A stretch of 64,000 nt of DNA from Comamonadaceae bacterium CG12_big_fil_rev_8_21_14_0_65_59_15 (GTDB lineage Bacteria; Pseudomonadota; Gammaproteobacteria; Burkholderiales; Burkholderiaceae_C): the NCBI GenBank assembly GCA_002786915.1, contig PCUV01000094.1:92264-156263 (forward strand), in the 5' to 3' direction. Below, in pieces: positions 43,279-53,345 of this stretch. The notes below the pieces were generated by a model. The model worked only from the letters and a program-made list of their open reading frames with translations. It had not been told where the DNA came from and ran no database searches. The first letter of the stretch is position 1. Each line of letters opens with the position of its first letter. Made by a program: the position numbers and the translations under genes.

Positions 43279-45987
43279 ATGTTGCAATTGCCTGATTCAA
43301 CCGGTGCGCCCAGCGTGGTGCGCCGCGCGGACTACCAAGCCCCGGCCTACTGGATCGACACCGTCGCTCTGACGTTTGATCTGGACCCGGCCAAGACGCG
43401 TGTGCTCAACAAGATGACGCTGCGACGCAACCCGGATGTGCCCGCACAGCCGCTGCGCCTGGACGGCGACGAGCTGAACCTGGCGCGCGTGCTGGTCAAT
43501 GGCGCGGGCACCTCGTTCAAGATGGACGGCAGTCAATTGGTGCTGGAAAAATTGCCCGAGGGCGACGCGCCGTTTGAGCTGGAAATCTTTACCACCTGCG
43601 CCCCCATCAAAAACACCAAGTTGATGGGCCTGTACGTCAGCAATGACTCGTTCTTTACCCAGTGCGAGGCGGAGGGCTTCAGGCGCATCACTTACTACCT
43701 GGACCGCCCCGACGTGATGGCCATGTTCACCGTCACGCTGCGCGCCGACAAACAAAAATACCCGGTGCTGCTCAGTAACGGCAACCTGGCAGACAGCGGT
43801 GAGCTGGAAGACGGTCGCCACTTTGCCACCTGGGTCGATCCGTTCAAAAAGCCCTGCTACCTGTTCGCGCTGGTGGCGGGCCAGCTGGTGGCGCGCGAGC
43901 AGCGCATCACCGCACGCAACGGCAAAGAGCATCTGTTGCAGGTGTATGTGCGCCCGGGTGACATGGACAAAACCGAGCACGCCATGGCTTCGCTCATCAA
44001 CGCCATCATCTGGGACGAAGCGCGCTTTGGCTTGGCGCTGGACCTGGATCGCTTCATGATCGTGGCCACCAGCGACTTCAACATGGGCGCGATGGAAAAC
44101 AAGGGCCTGAACGTCTTCAACACCAAGTACGTGCTGGCCAATCAGGCCACCGCCACCGATGTGGACTTTGCCAACATCGAGAGCGTGGTCGGGCACGAAT
44201 ACTTTCACAACTGGACGGGCGACCGCATCACCTGCCGCGACTGGTTCCAGCTGAGCCTGAAAGAAGGCCTGACGGTGTTCCGTGACCAGGAATTCAGCAT
44301 GGACCTGTGCGCCGACGCATCGGCACGCGCGGTCAAGCGCATCGAAGACGTGCGCGTGCTGCGCACCGCCCAGTTTCCCGAAGACGCGGGCCCCATGGCG
44401 CACCCGGTGCGCCCCGACAGTTACATTGAAATCAACAATTTCTACACCGTCACCATTTACGAAAAAGGCGCCGAGGTGGTGCGCATGATGCAAACCCTGG
44501 TGGGACGCAGCGGTTTTGCCAAAGGCATCACGCTGTACTTTGCCCGCCACGACGGCCACGCCGTGACCTGTGACGACTTCGCGCAAGCCATTGCCGACGC
44601 CAACCCCGACTCGGCCCTGGTCAAATTGCTGCCACAGTTCAAGCGCTGGTACAGCCAGGCGGGCACCCCGCGGGTGGCAGCCAGTGGCCTGTACGACGCG
44701 CTGGCCAAGACCTACACCCTGACCTTTGCACAAAGCTGCGCGCCCACACCCGGCCAGGACAGCAAAGAGCCGTTCGTCATCCCGATCCATCTGGGCCTGG
44801 TCGGCGCGCACAGCGGCGCTGCCTTGCCCCTGCAATTGCAGGGTGCGCTGGTAGGGGCGAACGACAGCCATCTGTTCGTCATGACGCAGGCCACTGAATC
44901 CGTCACCTTTGAGAACGTGGCAGAAGAGCCTGTGCCCTCCATCCTGCGTGGCTTCAGCGCCCCGGTCATTCTGGACTTCGACTACACCGACGCGCAGTTG
45001 CTGATCCTGCTGGCCAACGACCCCGACCCCTTCAATCGCTGGGAGGCCGGGCAACGCCTGGCCTTGCGAAGCGCTATGGCTTCAATAGCTGCTGATGCAA
45101 TCACCACAGGGGCAGATGGCCTGGATGACGCCTACATCGCGGCCATGCGCTCGGTGCTGCGCCACCCCACGCTGGACGCAGCGTTCAAAGAACTGGTGCT
45201 GACGCTGCCGTCTGAGACCTACATCGCCGAACAACTCGATGAGGTGAACCCGCAGCGCATCCACGCCGTACGTGAGGCCATGCGCGCGCAACTGGCCAGC
45301 GAACTCGCTGCAGACTGGCAGTGGGCCTTTGATGCGCACAGCAACAACGGCGGCTACCGCCCCGACACCTTGTCCAGCGGCCGCCGCGCGCTGGCTGGCT
45401 TGGCGCTGTCCATGCTTTGCCTGGATGCTCTGCAAACCGGCGACACGGTCTGGCCTGGCAAGGCTTACCAACGCTTCAAGGACGCTGACAACATGACGGA
45501 CCGTTTCGCCGCCCTGAGTGCACTGGTGCACAGTGGTCACGCCCTGGCCAAACCGGCGCTGGAACGCTTCCATGCGATGTTCAAGGCCGAAGAACTGGTG
45601 CTGGACAAATGGTTTGCGCTGCAAGCCGGAGCGACCGACCGCGCCGGGCACGTGCTGCCAGCCGTGCGGGCGCTGATGAAGCACCCCGACTTCAACCTGA
45701 AGAACCCGAACCGCGCGCGCAGCGTGATCTTCAGCTATTGCAGCGCCAACCCGGGTGCTTTCCACCGCGCCGATGCCGCAGGCTACGTGTTCTGGGCCGA
45801 CCAGGTACTGGCGCTGGATGCCATCAACCCGCAAGTGGCGGCGCGACTGGCGCGTGCGCTGGACCGTTGGAAAAAACTGACCGAGCCCTACCGCAACGCT
45901 GCGCAGGAAGCCCTCAAACGTGTCGCCGCCAAGGCTGATCTGAGCAACGACGTGCGCGAGGTGGTCAGCCGCGCGCTGGCCGATTAA
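43279..45987 (+). CDS. pepN: Aminopeptidase N
   Basis: The 902-residue M1 metallopeptidase has the zinc motif HEYFHNWTGDRITCRDWFQL (HExxH-x18-E), with GAMEN in FNMGAMENKGLNVFNT. It removes N-terminal residues from peptides in the cytoplasm and is a little longer than E. coli PepN (870). TCTGGAGACTCTCA precedes ATG 43279. A repeat-like stretch lies at 45070-45100 (MASIAADAITTGAD), read in frame without breaking the protein. It follows prfB after 126 bases. Confidence 0.95.
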   Translation: MLQLPDSTGAPSVVRRADYQAPAYWIDTVALTFDLDPAKTRVLNKMTLRRNPDVPAQPLRLDGDELNLARVLVNGAGTSFKMDGSQLVLEKLPEGDAPFELEIFTTCAPIKNTKLMGLYVSNDSFFTQCEAEGFRRITYYLDRPDVMAMFTVTLRADKQKYPVLLSNGNLADSGELEDGRHFATWVDPFKKPCYLFALVAGQLVAREQRITARNGKEHLLQVYVRPGDMDKTEHAMASLINAIIWDEARFGLALDLDRFMIVATSDFNMGAMENKGLNVFNTKYVLANQATATDVDFANIESVVGHEYFHNWTGDRITCRDWFQLSLKEGLTVFRDQEFSMDLCADASARAVKRIEDVRVLRTAQFPEDAGPMAHPVRPDSYIEINNFYTVTIYEKGAEVVRMMQTLVGRSGFAKGITLYFARHDGHAVTCDDFAQAIADANPDSALVKLLPQFKRWYSQAGTPRVAASGLYDALAKTYTLTFAQSCAPTPGQDSKEPFVIPIHLGLVGAHSGAALPLQLQGALVGANDSHLFVMTQATESVTFENVAEEPVPSILRGFSAPVILDFDYTDAQLLILLANDPDPFNRWEAGQRLALRSAMASIAADAITTGADGLDDAYIAAMRSVLRHPTLDAAFKELVLTLPSETYIAEQLDEVNPQRIHAVREAMRAQLASELAADWQWAFDAHSNNGGYRPDTLSSGRRALAGLALSMLCLDALQTGDTVWPGKAYQRFKDADNMTDRFAALSALVHSGHALAKPALERFHAMFKAEELVLDKWFALQAGATDRAGHVLPAVRALMKHPDFNLKNPNRARSVIFSYCSANPGAFHRADAAGYVFWADQVLALDAINPQVAARLARALDRWKKLTEPYRNAAQEALKRVAAKADLSNDVREVVSRALAD

Positions 45988-46005
45988 CCTTTACCAAGGA
46001 CACCC

Positions 46006-47007
46006 ATGAAACGCATTTCCCTGACCCGCTACCTGGTTGAACAACAACGCCTGAAAGGCCACATTCCGTCGCAACTGCGTCTGCTGCTGGAGGTGGTGGC
46101 GCGCGCCTGCAAGCGCATCAGCCAATCCGTCAACAAGGGCGCGCTGGGCGACGTGATGGGCAGCGCTGGCAGCGAAAACGTGCAGGGCGAGATGCAGAAA
46201 AAGCTCGACATCATTGCCAACGAGGTGCTCATCGAAGCCAACGAATGGGGTGGCCACCTGGCGGCCATGGCATCCGAGGAAATGGAGGGTATTTACGTGG
46301 TGCCCAACCGCTACCCGCAAGGCGAATACCTGCTGATGTTTGACCCGCTGGATGGTTCTTCCAACATTGATGTGAACGTGAGCATCGGCACCATCTTCAG
46401 CGTGCTGCACAAGCCTGAAGGCAGTGGCGTGTCGGAGCAGGATTTTCTGCAAGCCGGCACCAAGCAGGTGGCCGCTGGCTACTGCGTTTTCGGCCCGCAA
46501 ACCACGCTGGTGCTAACCGTGGGCGACGGCGTGACGGTATTCACGCTGGACCGCGAACAGGGCTCGTTCATCCTGACCGAAGAAAACCTGAAGGTGCCAG
46601 AAGACACCCGGGAATTTGCCATCAACATGAGCAATCAGCGCCATTGGGCGGAACCGGCACAACGCTATGTGAGCGAATGCCTGCAGGGCAAGGACGGCCC
46701 GCGCGGCAAAGACTTCAATATGCGCTGGGTCGGGAGCATGGTGGCCGACGTGCATCGCATCCTGAGCCGTGGCGGCGTGTTCATGTACCCGTGGGACCGG
46801 CGCGAACCCGGCAAACCAGGCAAGTTGCGCCTGATGTACGAGGCCAACCCCATGAGCTGGTTGATCGAACAGGCCGGCGGCTCTGCCAGCGATGGCACAC
46901 AGCGCATCATGGACATCGTGCCCACGCAACTGCACCAGCGTGTGGCTGTTTTCATGGGCTCCAAAAACGAAGTTGAGCGCCTGACGCGCTACCACAGCGG
47001 CGCCTGA
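46006..47007 (+). CDS. fbp: Fructose-1,6-bisphosphatase, class I
   Basis: The 333-residue enzyme hydrolyses fructose-1,6-bisphosphate for gluconeogenesis. [20 protein letters not shown] is the metal and substrate signature, and [20 protein letters not shown] the C-terminal part. The length matches E. coli Fbp (332). It lies 18 bases after pepN on the same strand and may be cotranscribed; a hairpin follows the stop. Confidence 0.96.
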   Translation: MKRISLTRYLVEQQRLKGHIPSQLRLLLEVVARACKRISQSVNKGALGDVMGSAGSENVQGEMQKKLDIIANEVLIEANEWGGHLAAMASEEMEGIYVVPNRYPQGEYLLMFDPLDGSSNIDVNVSIGTIFSVLHKPEGSGVSEQDFLQAGTKQVAAGYCVFGPQTTLVLTVGDGVTVFTLDREQGSFILTEENLKVPEDTREFAINMSNQRHWAEPAQRYVSECLQGKDGPRGKDFNMRWVGSMVADVHRILSRGGVFMYPWDRREPGKPGKLRLMYEANPMSWLIEQAGGSASDGTQRIMDIVPTQLHQRVAVFMGSKNEVERLTRYHSGA

Positions 47008-47009
47008 AC

Positions 47010-47030
47010 GGCCCGTTCGGGCCACTTTTG
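47010..47030 (+). terminator. Hairpin terminator after fbp
   Basis: GGCCCG-TT-CGGGCC (47010-47023) is followed by ACTTTTGTG. The stem is short and the U-tract weak, but it sits three bases past the fbp stop. Confidence 0.5.
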
Positions 47031-47135
47031 TGGGTTGAGCTGACGGCGCGCATCGCTTGCCTGGCTGTGCTTTGGCGCGCACGCATGGGCCGCTGGCCGC
47101 AGGCGGGGCCGTGCTTTGGGGGTTTTGTTAAAAAA

Positions 47136-47182
47136 CACTACTGCTAGTGTTTCTACCAAGAACAAGACACCATATATAGTGT
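47136..47182 (+). promoter_or_regulatory. Pair of NrdR boxes in front of nrdA
   Basis: ACACTACTGCTAGTGT (47136-47151) and ACACCATATATAGTGT (47167-47182) are two palindromic NrdR boxes, starts 31 bases apart, three helix turns. The second matches the published consensus (acaCwATATaTwGtgt) closely. The pair spacing and place in front of a ribonucleotide reductase gene are standard. NrdR, encoded at 7.4 kb in this window, would bind here and repress when dATP is high. Confidence 0.92.
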
Positions 47183-47268
47183 TAACCTTCGCTGCCAGAC
47201 GTTGGGCAGCGACGCGTCAACACCATCCATCATCGCCCCTGAGTACGTCTTTTCAAGAGAGGAAATCC

Positions 47269-50181
47269 ATGCAAAATTCTGCCACTGTGACCGCTTCCAA
47301 CGTGCCGCGCTGGGCAGTCCCTACAGGTGCCGCTGCGGCTGTGTCCACCAGCGCAGACAGCCTGGCTCAGTACCAGATCATCCGTCGCAATGGCGCTGTG
47401 GTGCCGTTTGAGCCCAACAAGATTGCCGTTGCATTGATGAAGGCGTTTTTGGCGGTGCACGGCACGCAAGGTGCAGCGTCTGCCAGCGTGCGTGAAGTGG
47501 TTGAAGAACTCACGCAAACCGTGGTGCGTGCACTGATGCGCTCGCGTCCATCGGGGGGCACCTTTCACATTGAAGACGTGCAAGACCAGGTAGAGTTGGG
47601 CCTGATGCGGGGTGGTCATCATGAAATCGCACGCGCCTACGTGTTGTACCGCGAGCAACGTGCGCAGGAACGCAGCCGCAAGGTGGTCTCTGAAAGTGCT
47701 GCCACGCCCCCGTTGCACGTGACGCAGGGCGGTCAGCGCATCCCACTGGATATGGCACGTTTGTCCGGCATCATGGCCAGCGCCTGCCATGGTCTGGGTG
47801 CAGACGTCGCCCCCGCGCCGATCCTGGCGGAAACGCTGCGCAACCTGTACGACGGCATTCCCATGGGAGAGGTCTACAAGGCAGCGGTCTTGTCCGCGCG
47901 CACCCTGATCGAAAAAGACCCCAACTACACCTACGCGACGGCCCGGCTGCTGTTTCACACCATCTGCGCCGAGGTACTGGGGCAGGACGTGACACAGGCT
48001 GACATGGCACAAGCCTATGTTGACTATTTTCCGCAAGCGATGGCCCGCGGTGTCGAACACGAACTGCTGGACAGCCGCCTGCTACAGTTTGACCTGCCAC
48101 GCCTGGCTCTAGCGCTCAAGGCAGAACGAGATATACAGTTTGACTACCTGGGGCTGCAAACACTGTACGACCGCTACTTTTTGCATGTAGGCAAGACGCG
48201 CATCGAACTGCCTCAAATCTTTTTCATGCGCGTGGCGATGGGCCTGGCGCTGAACGAAATTGACCGTGAGGCGCGTGCCATCGAGTTTTACGAGGTGTTG
48301 TCCAGCTTTGACTTCATGTCAAGCACGCCTACGCTGTTCAACAGCGGCACGCTACGTTCGCAGTTGTCGAGTTGCTATCTGACCACTGTGCCCGACGATC
48401 TGGACGGCATCTACGAAGCCATCAAGGAAAACGCCTTGCTGTCCAAGTATGCGGGCGGGCTGGGCAATGATTGGAGCCAGGTGCGCGCGCTGGGCGCTCA
48501 CATCAAAGGCACCAACGGTGAATCGCAAGGCGTGGTGCCCTTCCTCAAGGTGGTCAATGACACGGCGGTTGCCGTGAACCAGGGTGGTAAGCGCAAGGGT
48601 GCGGTGTGCACCTATCTGGAAACGTGGCATCTGGACATCGAGGAATTTCTGGAGCTGCGCAAAAACACCGGCGACGACCGCCGCCGCACGCACGACATGA
48701 ACACCGCCAACTGGGTTCCGGATCTGTTCATGCGCCGCGTGATGGAAAAAGGACAGTGGACACTTTTCTCCCCAGACAGCGTGCCCGACCTGCACGATAA
48801 ATTTGGCACTGCGTTCGAACAGGCTTATGTGGCCTACGAAGCCCAAGCCGCACGCGGTGAAATCAACCCGTTCAAGACTGTGGCGGCAACCGACCTGTGG
48901 CGCAAGATGTTGACCATGTTGTTTGAAACCGGGCATCCGTGGATCACGTTCAAGGACGCCTGCAATGTGCGCTCGCCGCAGCAGCATGTGGGGGTGGTGC
49001 ACTCCAGCAACCTGTGCACCGAAATCACGCTCAACACCAGCAAGACCGAAACGGCGGTGTGCAACCTGGGTTCGGTCAACCTGTTGCGCCACCTCAAAGA
49101 CGGCGGCATCGATCACGCCAAGCTGCAAAAGACCATCACCACGGCCATGCGCATGCTCGACAACGTCATCGACATCAATTACTACGCGGTTAAAAAGGCA
49201 CGCGACTCCAACATGCGCCATCGTCCGGTCGGGCTGGGTCTGATGGCTTTTCAGGACTGCCTGTATGAGCTGCGCATTCCCTACGCCAGCGACGCGGCCG
49301 TGGCTTTTGCCGACGAATCGATGGAGGCCACCTGCTACTACGCCTACCAGGCTTCCACCGAACTGGCACGAGAGCGTGGTCGCTACAGCAGTTACCGTGG
49401 ATCGCTGTGGGACCAAGGCGTGTTGCCACAAGACACGCTGGACCTGCTGACGCGCGAGCGCGGTGGCTATGTGGAGGTGGACCGCTCAAGCAAGCTCGAC
49501 TGGGACGCCTTGCGCGGACAGATCGCAGCGCACGGCATGCGCAACTCCAACTGCGTCGCCATTGCTCCCACCGCCACCATTTCCAACATTATTGGCGTCG
49601 ATGCCTCCATCGAACCGTGCTTTGGCAACCTGTCGGTCAAGTCCAATTTGTCTGGGGAGTTCACCATCATCAACACTTACCTGGTGCGCGACCTCAAGCG
49701 CTTGGGGCTGTGGGATGACGTGATGGTGATGGACCTCAAACATTTTGACGGCTCATTGCAGCCCATTGACCGCGTACCGGCCGACATCAAAGCGCTTTAT
49801 GCTACAGCTTTTGAAGTAGAAACACGTTGGCTGGTGGAGGCTGCAGCACGGCGCCAGAAGTGGATCGACCAGGGGCAGTCACTCAACATCTACATGGCAG
49901 GTGCCTCGGGCAAGAAGCTTGACGACACCTACAAACTGGCTTGGTTGCGCGGGCTCAAGACCACCTACTACCTGCGTACCCAGTCGGCCACGCACGCAGA
50001 AAAATCCACGGTGACTGCAGGTCGCCTTAACGCGGTGGCATCCGGTGGTACCACCCACACAGGTGGCATGAGCGCACTCGACGCAGCTGCTGCTGCCGCA
50101 CGTGAACAGCTGTCTGCCATGCCTGCCACTGACATCAAATTTTGCGGTGTGGATGACCCCACCTGCGAATCGTGTCAGTGA
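47269..50181 (+). CDS. nrdA: Ribonucleoside-diphosphate reductase, class Ia large subunit
   Basis: The 970-residue subunit reduces ribonucleotides to deoxyribonucleotides. It is longer than E. coli NrdA (761) because of the N-terminal regulatory part: YQIIRRNGAVVPFEPNKIAV is an ATP-cone, and a second cone-like part follows near 150-235 (HVTQGGQRIPLDMARLSGIM). The catalytic core has NLCTEITLNTSKTETAVCNL and the C-terminal redox pair DDPTCESC. ATG 47269 (MQNSATVTASNV) lies behind GAGAGGAA; a longer frame from 47116 would read through the NrdR boxes and is rejected. Forms an operon with nrdB. Confidence 0.96.
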   Translation: MQNSATVTASNVPRWAVPTGAAAAVSTSADSLAQYQIIRRNGAVVPFEPNKIAVALMKAFLAVHGTQGAASASVREVVEELTQTVVRALMRSRPSGGTFHIEDVQDQVELGLMRGGHHEIARAYVLYREQRAQERSRKVVSESAATPPLHVTQGGQRIPLDMARLSGIMASACHGLGADVAPAPILAETLRNLYDGIPMGEVYKAAVLSARTLIEKDPNYTYATARLLFHTICAEVLGQDVTQADMAQAYVDYFPQAMARGVEHELLDSRLLQFDLPRLALALKAERDIQFDYLGLQTLYDRYFLHVGKTRIELPQIFFMRVAMGLALNEIDREARAIEFYEVLSSFDFMSSTPTLFNSGTLRSQLSSCYLTTVPDDLDGIYEAIKENALLSKYAGGLGNDWSQVRALGAHIKGTNGESQGVVPFLKVVNDTAVAVNQGGKRKGAVCTYLETWHLDIEEFLELRKNTGDDRRRTHDMNTANWVPDLFMRRVMEKGQWTLFSPDSVPDLHDKFGTAFEQAYVAYEAQAARGEINPFKTVAATDLWRKMLTMLFETGHPWITFKDACNVRSPQQHVGVVHSSNLCTEITLNTSKTETAVCNLGSVNLLRHLKDGGIDHAKLQKTITTAMRMLDNVIDINYYAVKKARDSNMRHRPVGLGLMAFQDCLYELRIPYASDAAVAFADESMEATCYYAYQASTELARERGRYSSYRGSLWDQGVLPQDTLDLLTRERGGYVEVDRSSKLDWDALRGQIAAHGMRNSNCVAIAPTATISNIIGVDASIEPCFGNLSVKSNLSGEFTIINTYLVRDLKRLGLWDDVMVMDLKHFDGSLQPIDRVPADIKALYATAFEVETRWLVEAAARRQKWIDQGQSLNIYMAGASGKKLDDTYKLAWLRGLKTTYYLRTQSATHAEKSTVTAGRLNAVASGGTTHTGGMSALDAAAAAAREQLSAMPATDIKFCGVDDPTCESCQ

Positions 50182-50307
50182 TTGACGCGTGCAGGGAAAT
50201 GATGCTGTGCTGATGCGCAACACTGCAAGGCACTTCATCATTTCTGACGCAAAAAAGTCTTTCAATTTTTTTCATAGCACCTCATAATTCGCGCATCGGA
50301 AAATACT

Positions 50308-51513
50308 ATGTTGACCTGGGACGACGAAGCCTCATCCACTGCCAGTTTGCTTTCCCTTCACAGCTTGCCAGCAACCCCACTGGCCGAGCGCAGCGCCAAC
50401 CTCTCTGCACTTTCTGCACCTGCCACTTCCGAGGCATTACGCACTATCCGTCAATCTCCCATTGCCAATGCGGCCAAAGTTGTCGCGCCGTCATCGCGCC
50501 GTGTCAACGCAGCAGACAAGCGCATCATCAACGGCAAGACCGATGTCAATCAACTGGTGCCCTTCAAGTACAAGTGGGCGTGGGAAAAATACCTTTCCAG
50601 TTGTGCCAACCACTGGATGCCGCAAGAAGTCAACATGACACGCGACATCGCCCTTTGGAAGAACCCGCAAGGCTTGACCGAAGACGAGCGGCGCATTGTC
50701 AAACGCAATCTTGGTTTTTTTGTGACCGCAGATTCACTGGCCGCCAACAACATCGTGCTGGGTACCTACCGTCATATCACAGCGCCGGAGTGCCGCCAAT
50801 TTTTGCTGCGCCAGGCGTTTGAAGAAGCCATCCATACGCATGCTTACCAGTACATCGTCGAATCTCTGGGGCTTGATGAAGGTGAGATCTTTAGCGCTTA
50901 CCATGAGGTGACTTCGATCCGCGACAAAGACGAATTTTTGTTGCCATTCATCGAAGCCATCATGGACCCGGCTTTTCACACTGGCACCCCCGAGGCTGAC
51001 CAGACGTTATTGAAGTCGCTGATTGTGTTTGCCTGCCTGATGGAGGGCTTGTTCTTCTATGTCGGCTTTACCCAGATCCTGGCGCTGGGCCGGCAAAACA
51101 AGATGACGGGTGCAGCCGAGCAGTACCAATACATCCTGCGCGACGAATCGATGCACTGCAACTTTGGCATTGACCTCATCAACCAGCTGAAGTTAGAAAA
51201 CCCGTTACTGTGGACGCCAGCTTTTAAAGCCGAAATCAAGTCTTTGTTTGAAACCGCCGTAGACCTGGAATACCGCTATGCCGAAGACACCATGCCGCGG
51301 GGGGTGCTTGGCATGAATGCCTCCATGTTCAAGGGTTACCTGCGCTATATCGCCAATCGCCGCGCCACGCAGATTGGCTTGGACGCGTTGTTCCCCAATG
51401 AAGAAAACCCGTTTCCGTGGATGAGCGAAATGATCGACCTCAAGAAAGAACGCAATTTTTTTGAGACCCGCGTCATTGAGTACCAGTCCGGTGGTGCCCT
51501 GTCATGGGACTAA
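50308..51513 (+). CDS. nrdB: Ribonucleoside-diphosphate reductase, class Ia small subunit
   Basis: The 401-residue subunit holds the di-iron tyrosyl-radical cofactor. Iron-ligand segments are [20 protein letters not shown] and [20 protein letters not shown]. The N-terminus [17 protein letters not shown] and the long linker with many Ala/Ser are typical of betaproteobacterial NrdB. It follows nrdA by 126 bases and is presumably expressed with it under NrdR; the gap contains no obvious promoter. The C-terminal tail GGALSWD should dock into NrdA. Confidence 0.95.
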   Translation: MLTWDDEASSTASLLSLHSLPATPLAERSANLSALSAPATSEALRTIRQSPIANAAKVVAPSSRRVNAADKRIINGKTDVNQLVPFKYKWAWEKYLSSCANHWMPQEVNMTRDIALWKNPQGLTEDERRIVKRNLGFFVTADSLAANNIVLGTYRHITAPECRQFLLRQAFEEAIHTHAYQYIVESLGLDEGEIFSAYHEVTSIRDKDEFLLPFIEAIMDPAFHTGTPEADQTLLKSLIVFACLMEGLFFYVGFTQILALGRQNKMTGAAEQYQYILRDESMHCNFGIDLINQLKLENPLLWTPAFKAEIKSLFETAVDLEYRYAEDTMPRGVLGMNASMFKGYLRYIANRRATQIGLDALFPNEENPFPWMSEMIDLKKERNFFETRVIEYQSGGALSWD

Positions 51514-51683
51514 CGATTGATGCTGATCCACCAAATAAACGCACAGTGCATCTGTCTGCGCAAGCAGCCTGCGCCACTGGGCAACCCCATTCAAGGTGCT
51601 GGGCAGATTCCCAACAACTTGAATCGCTTGTGGCACGCTCATGTGCACCAAGTGCTCTTAGCACCTTGATCAAGGAGATTTGA

Positions 51684-52202
51684 ATGGCAACTGCAAAAAA
51701 ACCCGCTGCTAAAAAAGCGGCACCCGCTAAGAAAGTAGCTCCGGCAAAGAAGGCAGCACCGGCGAAGAAGGCTCCTGCCAAAAAGGCAGCGCCCGCCAAA
51801 AAAGCCGCTCCGGCGAAAAAAGCCGCTCCGGCGAAAAAAGCTGCTCCGGCCAAAAAAGCTGCTCCGGCCAAAAAAGCTGCTCCGGCCAAAAAAGCTGCTC
51901 CAGCAAAGAAAGCCCCAGCGAAAAAAGCTGCTCCGGCGAAGAAGGCTCCTGCTAAAAAAGCAGCGCCCGCCAAGAAGGCTGCTCCAGCAAAGAAAGCGTC
52001 TGCCAAAAAAGCTGCAGCTAAGAAAGCGGCTCCCGCCAAAAAGGCTCCTGCGAAAAAAGCAGCTGCCAAAAAGGTGTCACCCAAAAAGCCCGCTGCCAAA
52101 GCGCCTGCTGCCAAAGCGCCTGCTGCCAAGCCTGCCCCGGCTGCACAGACCAAGCTCAACCCTCAGGCTGCCTGGCCTTTCCCGACCGGCGTCAAGCCCT
52201 GA
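51684..52202 (+). CDS. Histone H1-like Lys/Ala/Pro-rich protein
   Basis: The 172-residue protein is almost entirely AKKAAP/AKKAPA repeats, like the eukaryotic H1 tail and betaproteobacterial H1-like nucleoid proteins. It is strongly basic, disordered, and should bind DNA. AAGGAGATTTGA precedes ATG 51684. The repeats (about 51690-52090) can change length by slippage. A shadow frame on the minus strand (Ala/Phe/Gly-rich) is a codon artefact. It is followed by a strong terminator. Confidence 0.9.
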   Translation: MATAKKPAAKKAAPAKKVAPAKKAAPAKKAPAKKAAPAKKAAPAKKAAPAKKAAPAKKAAPAKKAAPAKKAAPAKKAPAKKAAPAKKAPAKKAAPAKKAAPAKKASAKKAAAKKAAPAKKAPAKKAAAKKVSPKKPAAKAPAAKAPAAKPAPAAQTKLNPQAAWPFPTGVKP

Positions 52203-52230
52203 GCGTTGCAGATTTTTACAGTCTGCGCCA

Positions 52231-52262
52231 AGCCTGCTGCCGAAGGGCAGCAGGCTTTTTTT
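52231..52262 (+). terminator. Rho-independent terminator after the H1-like gene
   Basis: AGCCTGCTGCC (52231-52241), loop GAAG, GGCAGCAGGCT (52246-52256) and then seven T. The 11-bp stem is perfect. It also borders the end of the convergent DUF3426 gene. Confidence 0.92.
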
Positions 52263-53308
52263 CAGGGATAAAAAATACGTACCCGATAGCCGACCACCGG
52301 CGACGCAGCGACAGGCAACGTCAACGCCAGAGGTGCACTGACACGCCATTCGGCTCGAGGCAACAGGGTCTTGACGCCTGGGTCAAGTTCACCCGCAGAA
52401 AACACGCGACGCACGACCGTGCGATCCGGTAGATCGGTCAACGTCAATTCAATACTGGGCACCGCCAGCGGCAGTTCCGCAGTATTTTTAAGCACGCAGC
52501 TCAGAAGAAAACGTCCGTCGCCAAGTTGACTGAACGTTGCAGCGTCGATCAGCACAGCATCGATGCGCTGTACCGGTTCCAGCTTGCACCCGATCACGTC
52601 GCATGCCACTGTCAGTGCTGGTTCAAATTCTGGCCATCGCGCCGCCAAGACATGACGTTGCTGATAAACCCCCTGGGCAAGCAGCAAGCCAGCCAGTAAG
52701 GTGGCCAGCACAAGCAGCAGCGCGCGAACCCACGGACGCCGCCACCGGTCTGCCCGGCTGGCATCGCGCAAGAACGATATATCGGCCAGCAATGGATCCG
52801 CCTCATGGGCCACTGCTGCCAGAGCAGGCTCCGGGTCTGCGTCTGGTTCCGGGGCGATCGCTGACTCACGCAGGGGACCCATCATCGGGGGCGCATCGTT
52901 GGAAAAACTGTCTTTGGCGAGAGGTGGCACTCCCGTGGACGACGCAGACTTCAGCGGTGCTGCTTCTGCCTGGGCTGTTGTTTGTACCTGCGCCTGCACC
53001 TCAGTCTGATCGTCTGCCAGCGTTTCCTCTGAGATACCTGTCGGCGTATCGACTACGACAGTCGCACCCGGGTGTACCACGCCTTCAGTCGATTTGTCTG
53101 GTGGCAGAGCAAGATCAGGCAGGGTCTCGTCAACCGGCGGGGACTGCGCCGCTGGCAACGACACCTGTTCGCTCTGCACCAGATGCTGTGTGGCGTCAAA
53201 AATGTCACCGCACTGACCACACTTGACCCAGCCCTGGGAGATGCGCAACTGATCTGGCACCACACGGTAGATCGTGCTGCAAGCCGGGCAACGGGTCAAC
53301 AAACTCAT
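52262..53308 (-). CDS. Zinc-ribbon / DUF3426 membrane protein
   Basis: The 348-residue protein starts MSLLTRCPACSTIYRVVPDQ, the MJ0042-type zinc ribbon (CPAC...CGQC at residues 8-35). A long acidic linker follows, then one membrane helix (WVRALLLVLATLLAGLLLAQ, near 190) and a periplasmic DUF3426 domain (VACDVIGCKLEPVQRIDAVL, ELPLAVPSIELTLTD). The function is unknown. It follows prmA by 37 bases in the accB-accC-prmA unit, a conserved order in betaproteobacteria. Confidence 0.85.
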   Translation of the reverse strand: MSLLTRCPACSTIYRVVPDQLRISQGWVKCGQCGDIFDATQHLVQSEQVSLPAAQSPPVDETLPDLALPPDKSTEGVVHPGATVVVDTPTGISEETLADDQTEVQAQVQTTAQAEAAPLKSASSTGVPPLAKDSFSNDAPPMMGPLRESAIAPEPDADPEPALAAVAHEADPLLADISFLRDASRADRWRRPWVRALLLVLATLLAGLLLAQGVYQQRHVLAARWPEFEPALTVACDVIGCKLEPVQRIDAVLIDAATFSQLGDGRFLLSCVLKNTAELPLAVPSIELTLTDLPDRTVVRRVFSAGELDPGVKTLLPRAEWRVSAPLALTLPVAASPVVGYRVRIFYP

Positions 53309-53345
53309 GGGGTGTTCAGATGTTGCCCGTCAAAGCAAGGGCCCG

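Noticed and set aside
43297..45054. 585-codon open frame opposite pepN
   Set aside because: Antisense shadow of pepN with no recognisable domain and no start signals.
47116..47268. Upstream extension of nrdA
   Set aside because: It would translate the NrdR boxes and the promoter; ATG 47269 has a ribosome binding site.
51473..52159. 228-codon Ala/Phe/Gly-rich frame opposite the H1-like gene
   Set aside because: It is the complement of the AAKKAAP repeats and has no independent support.
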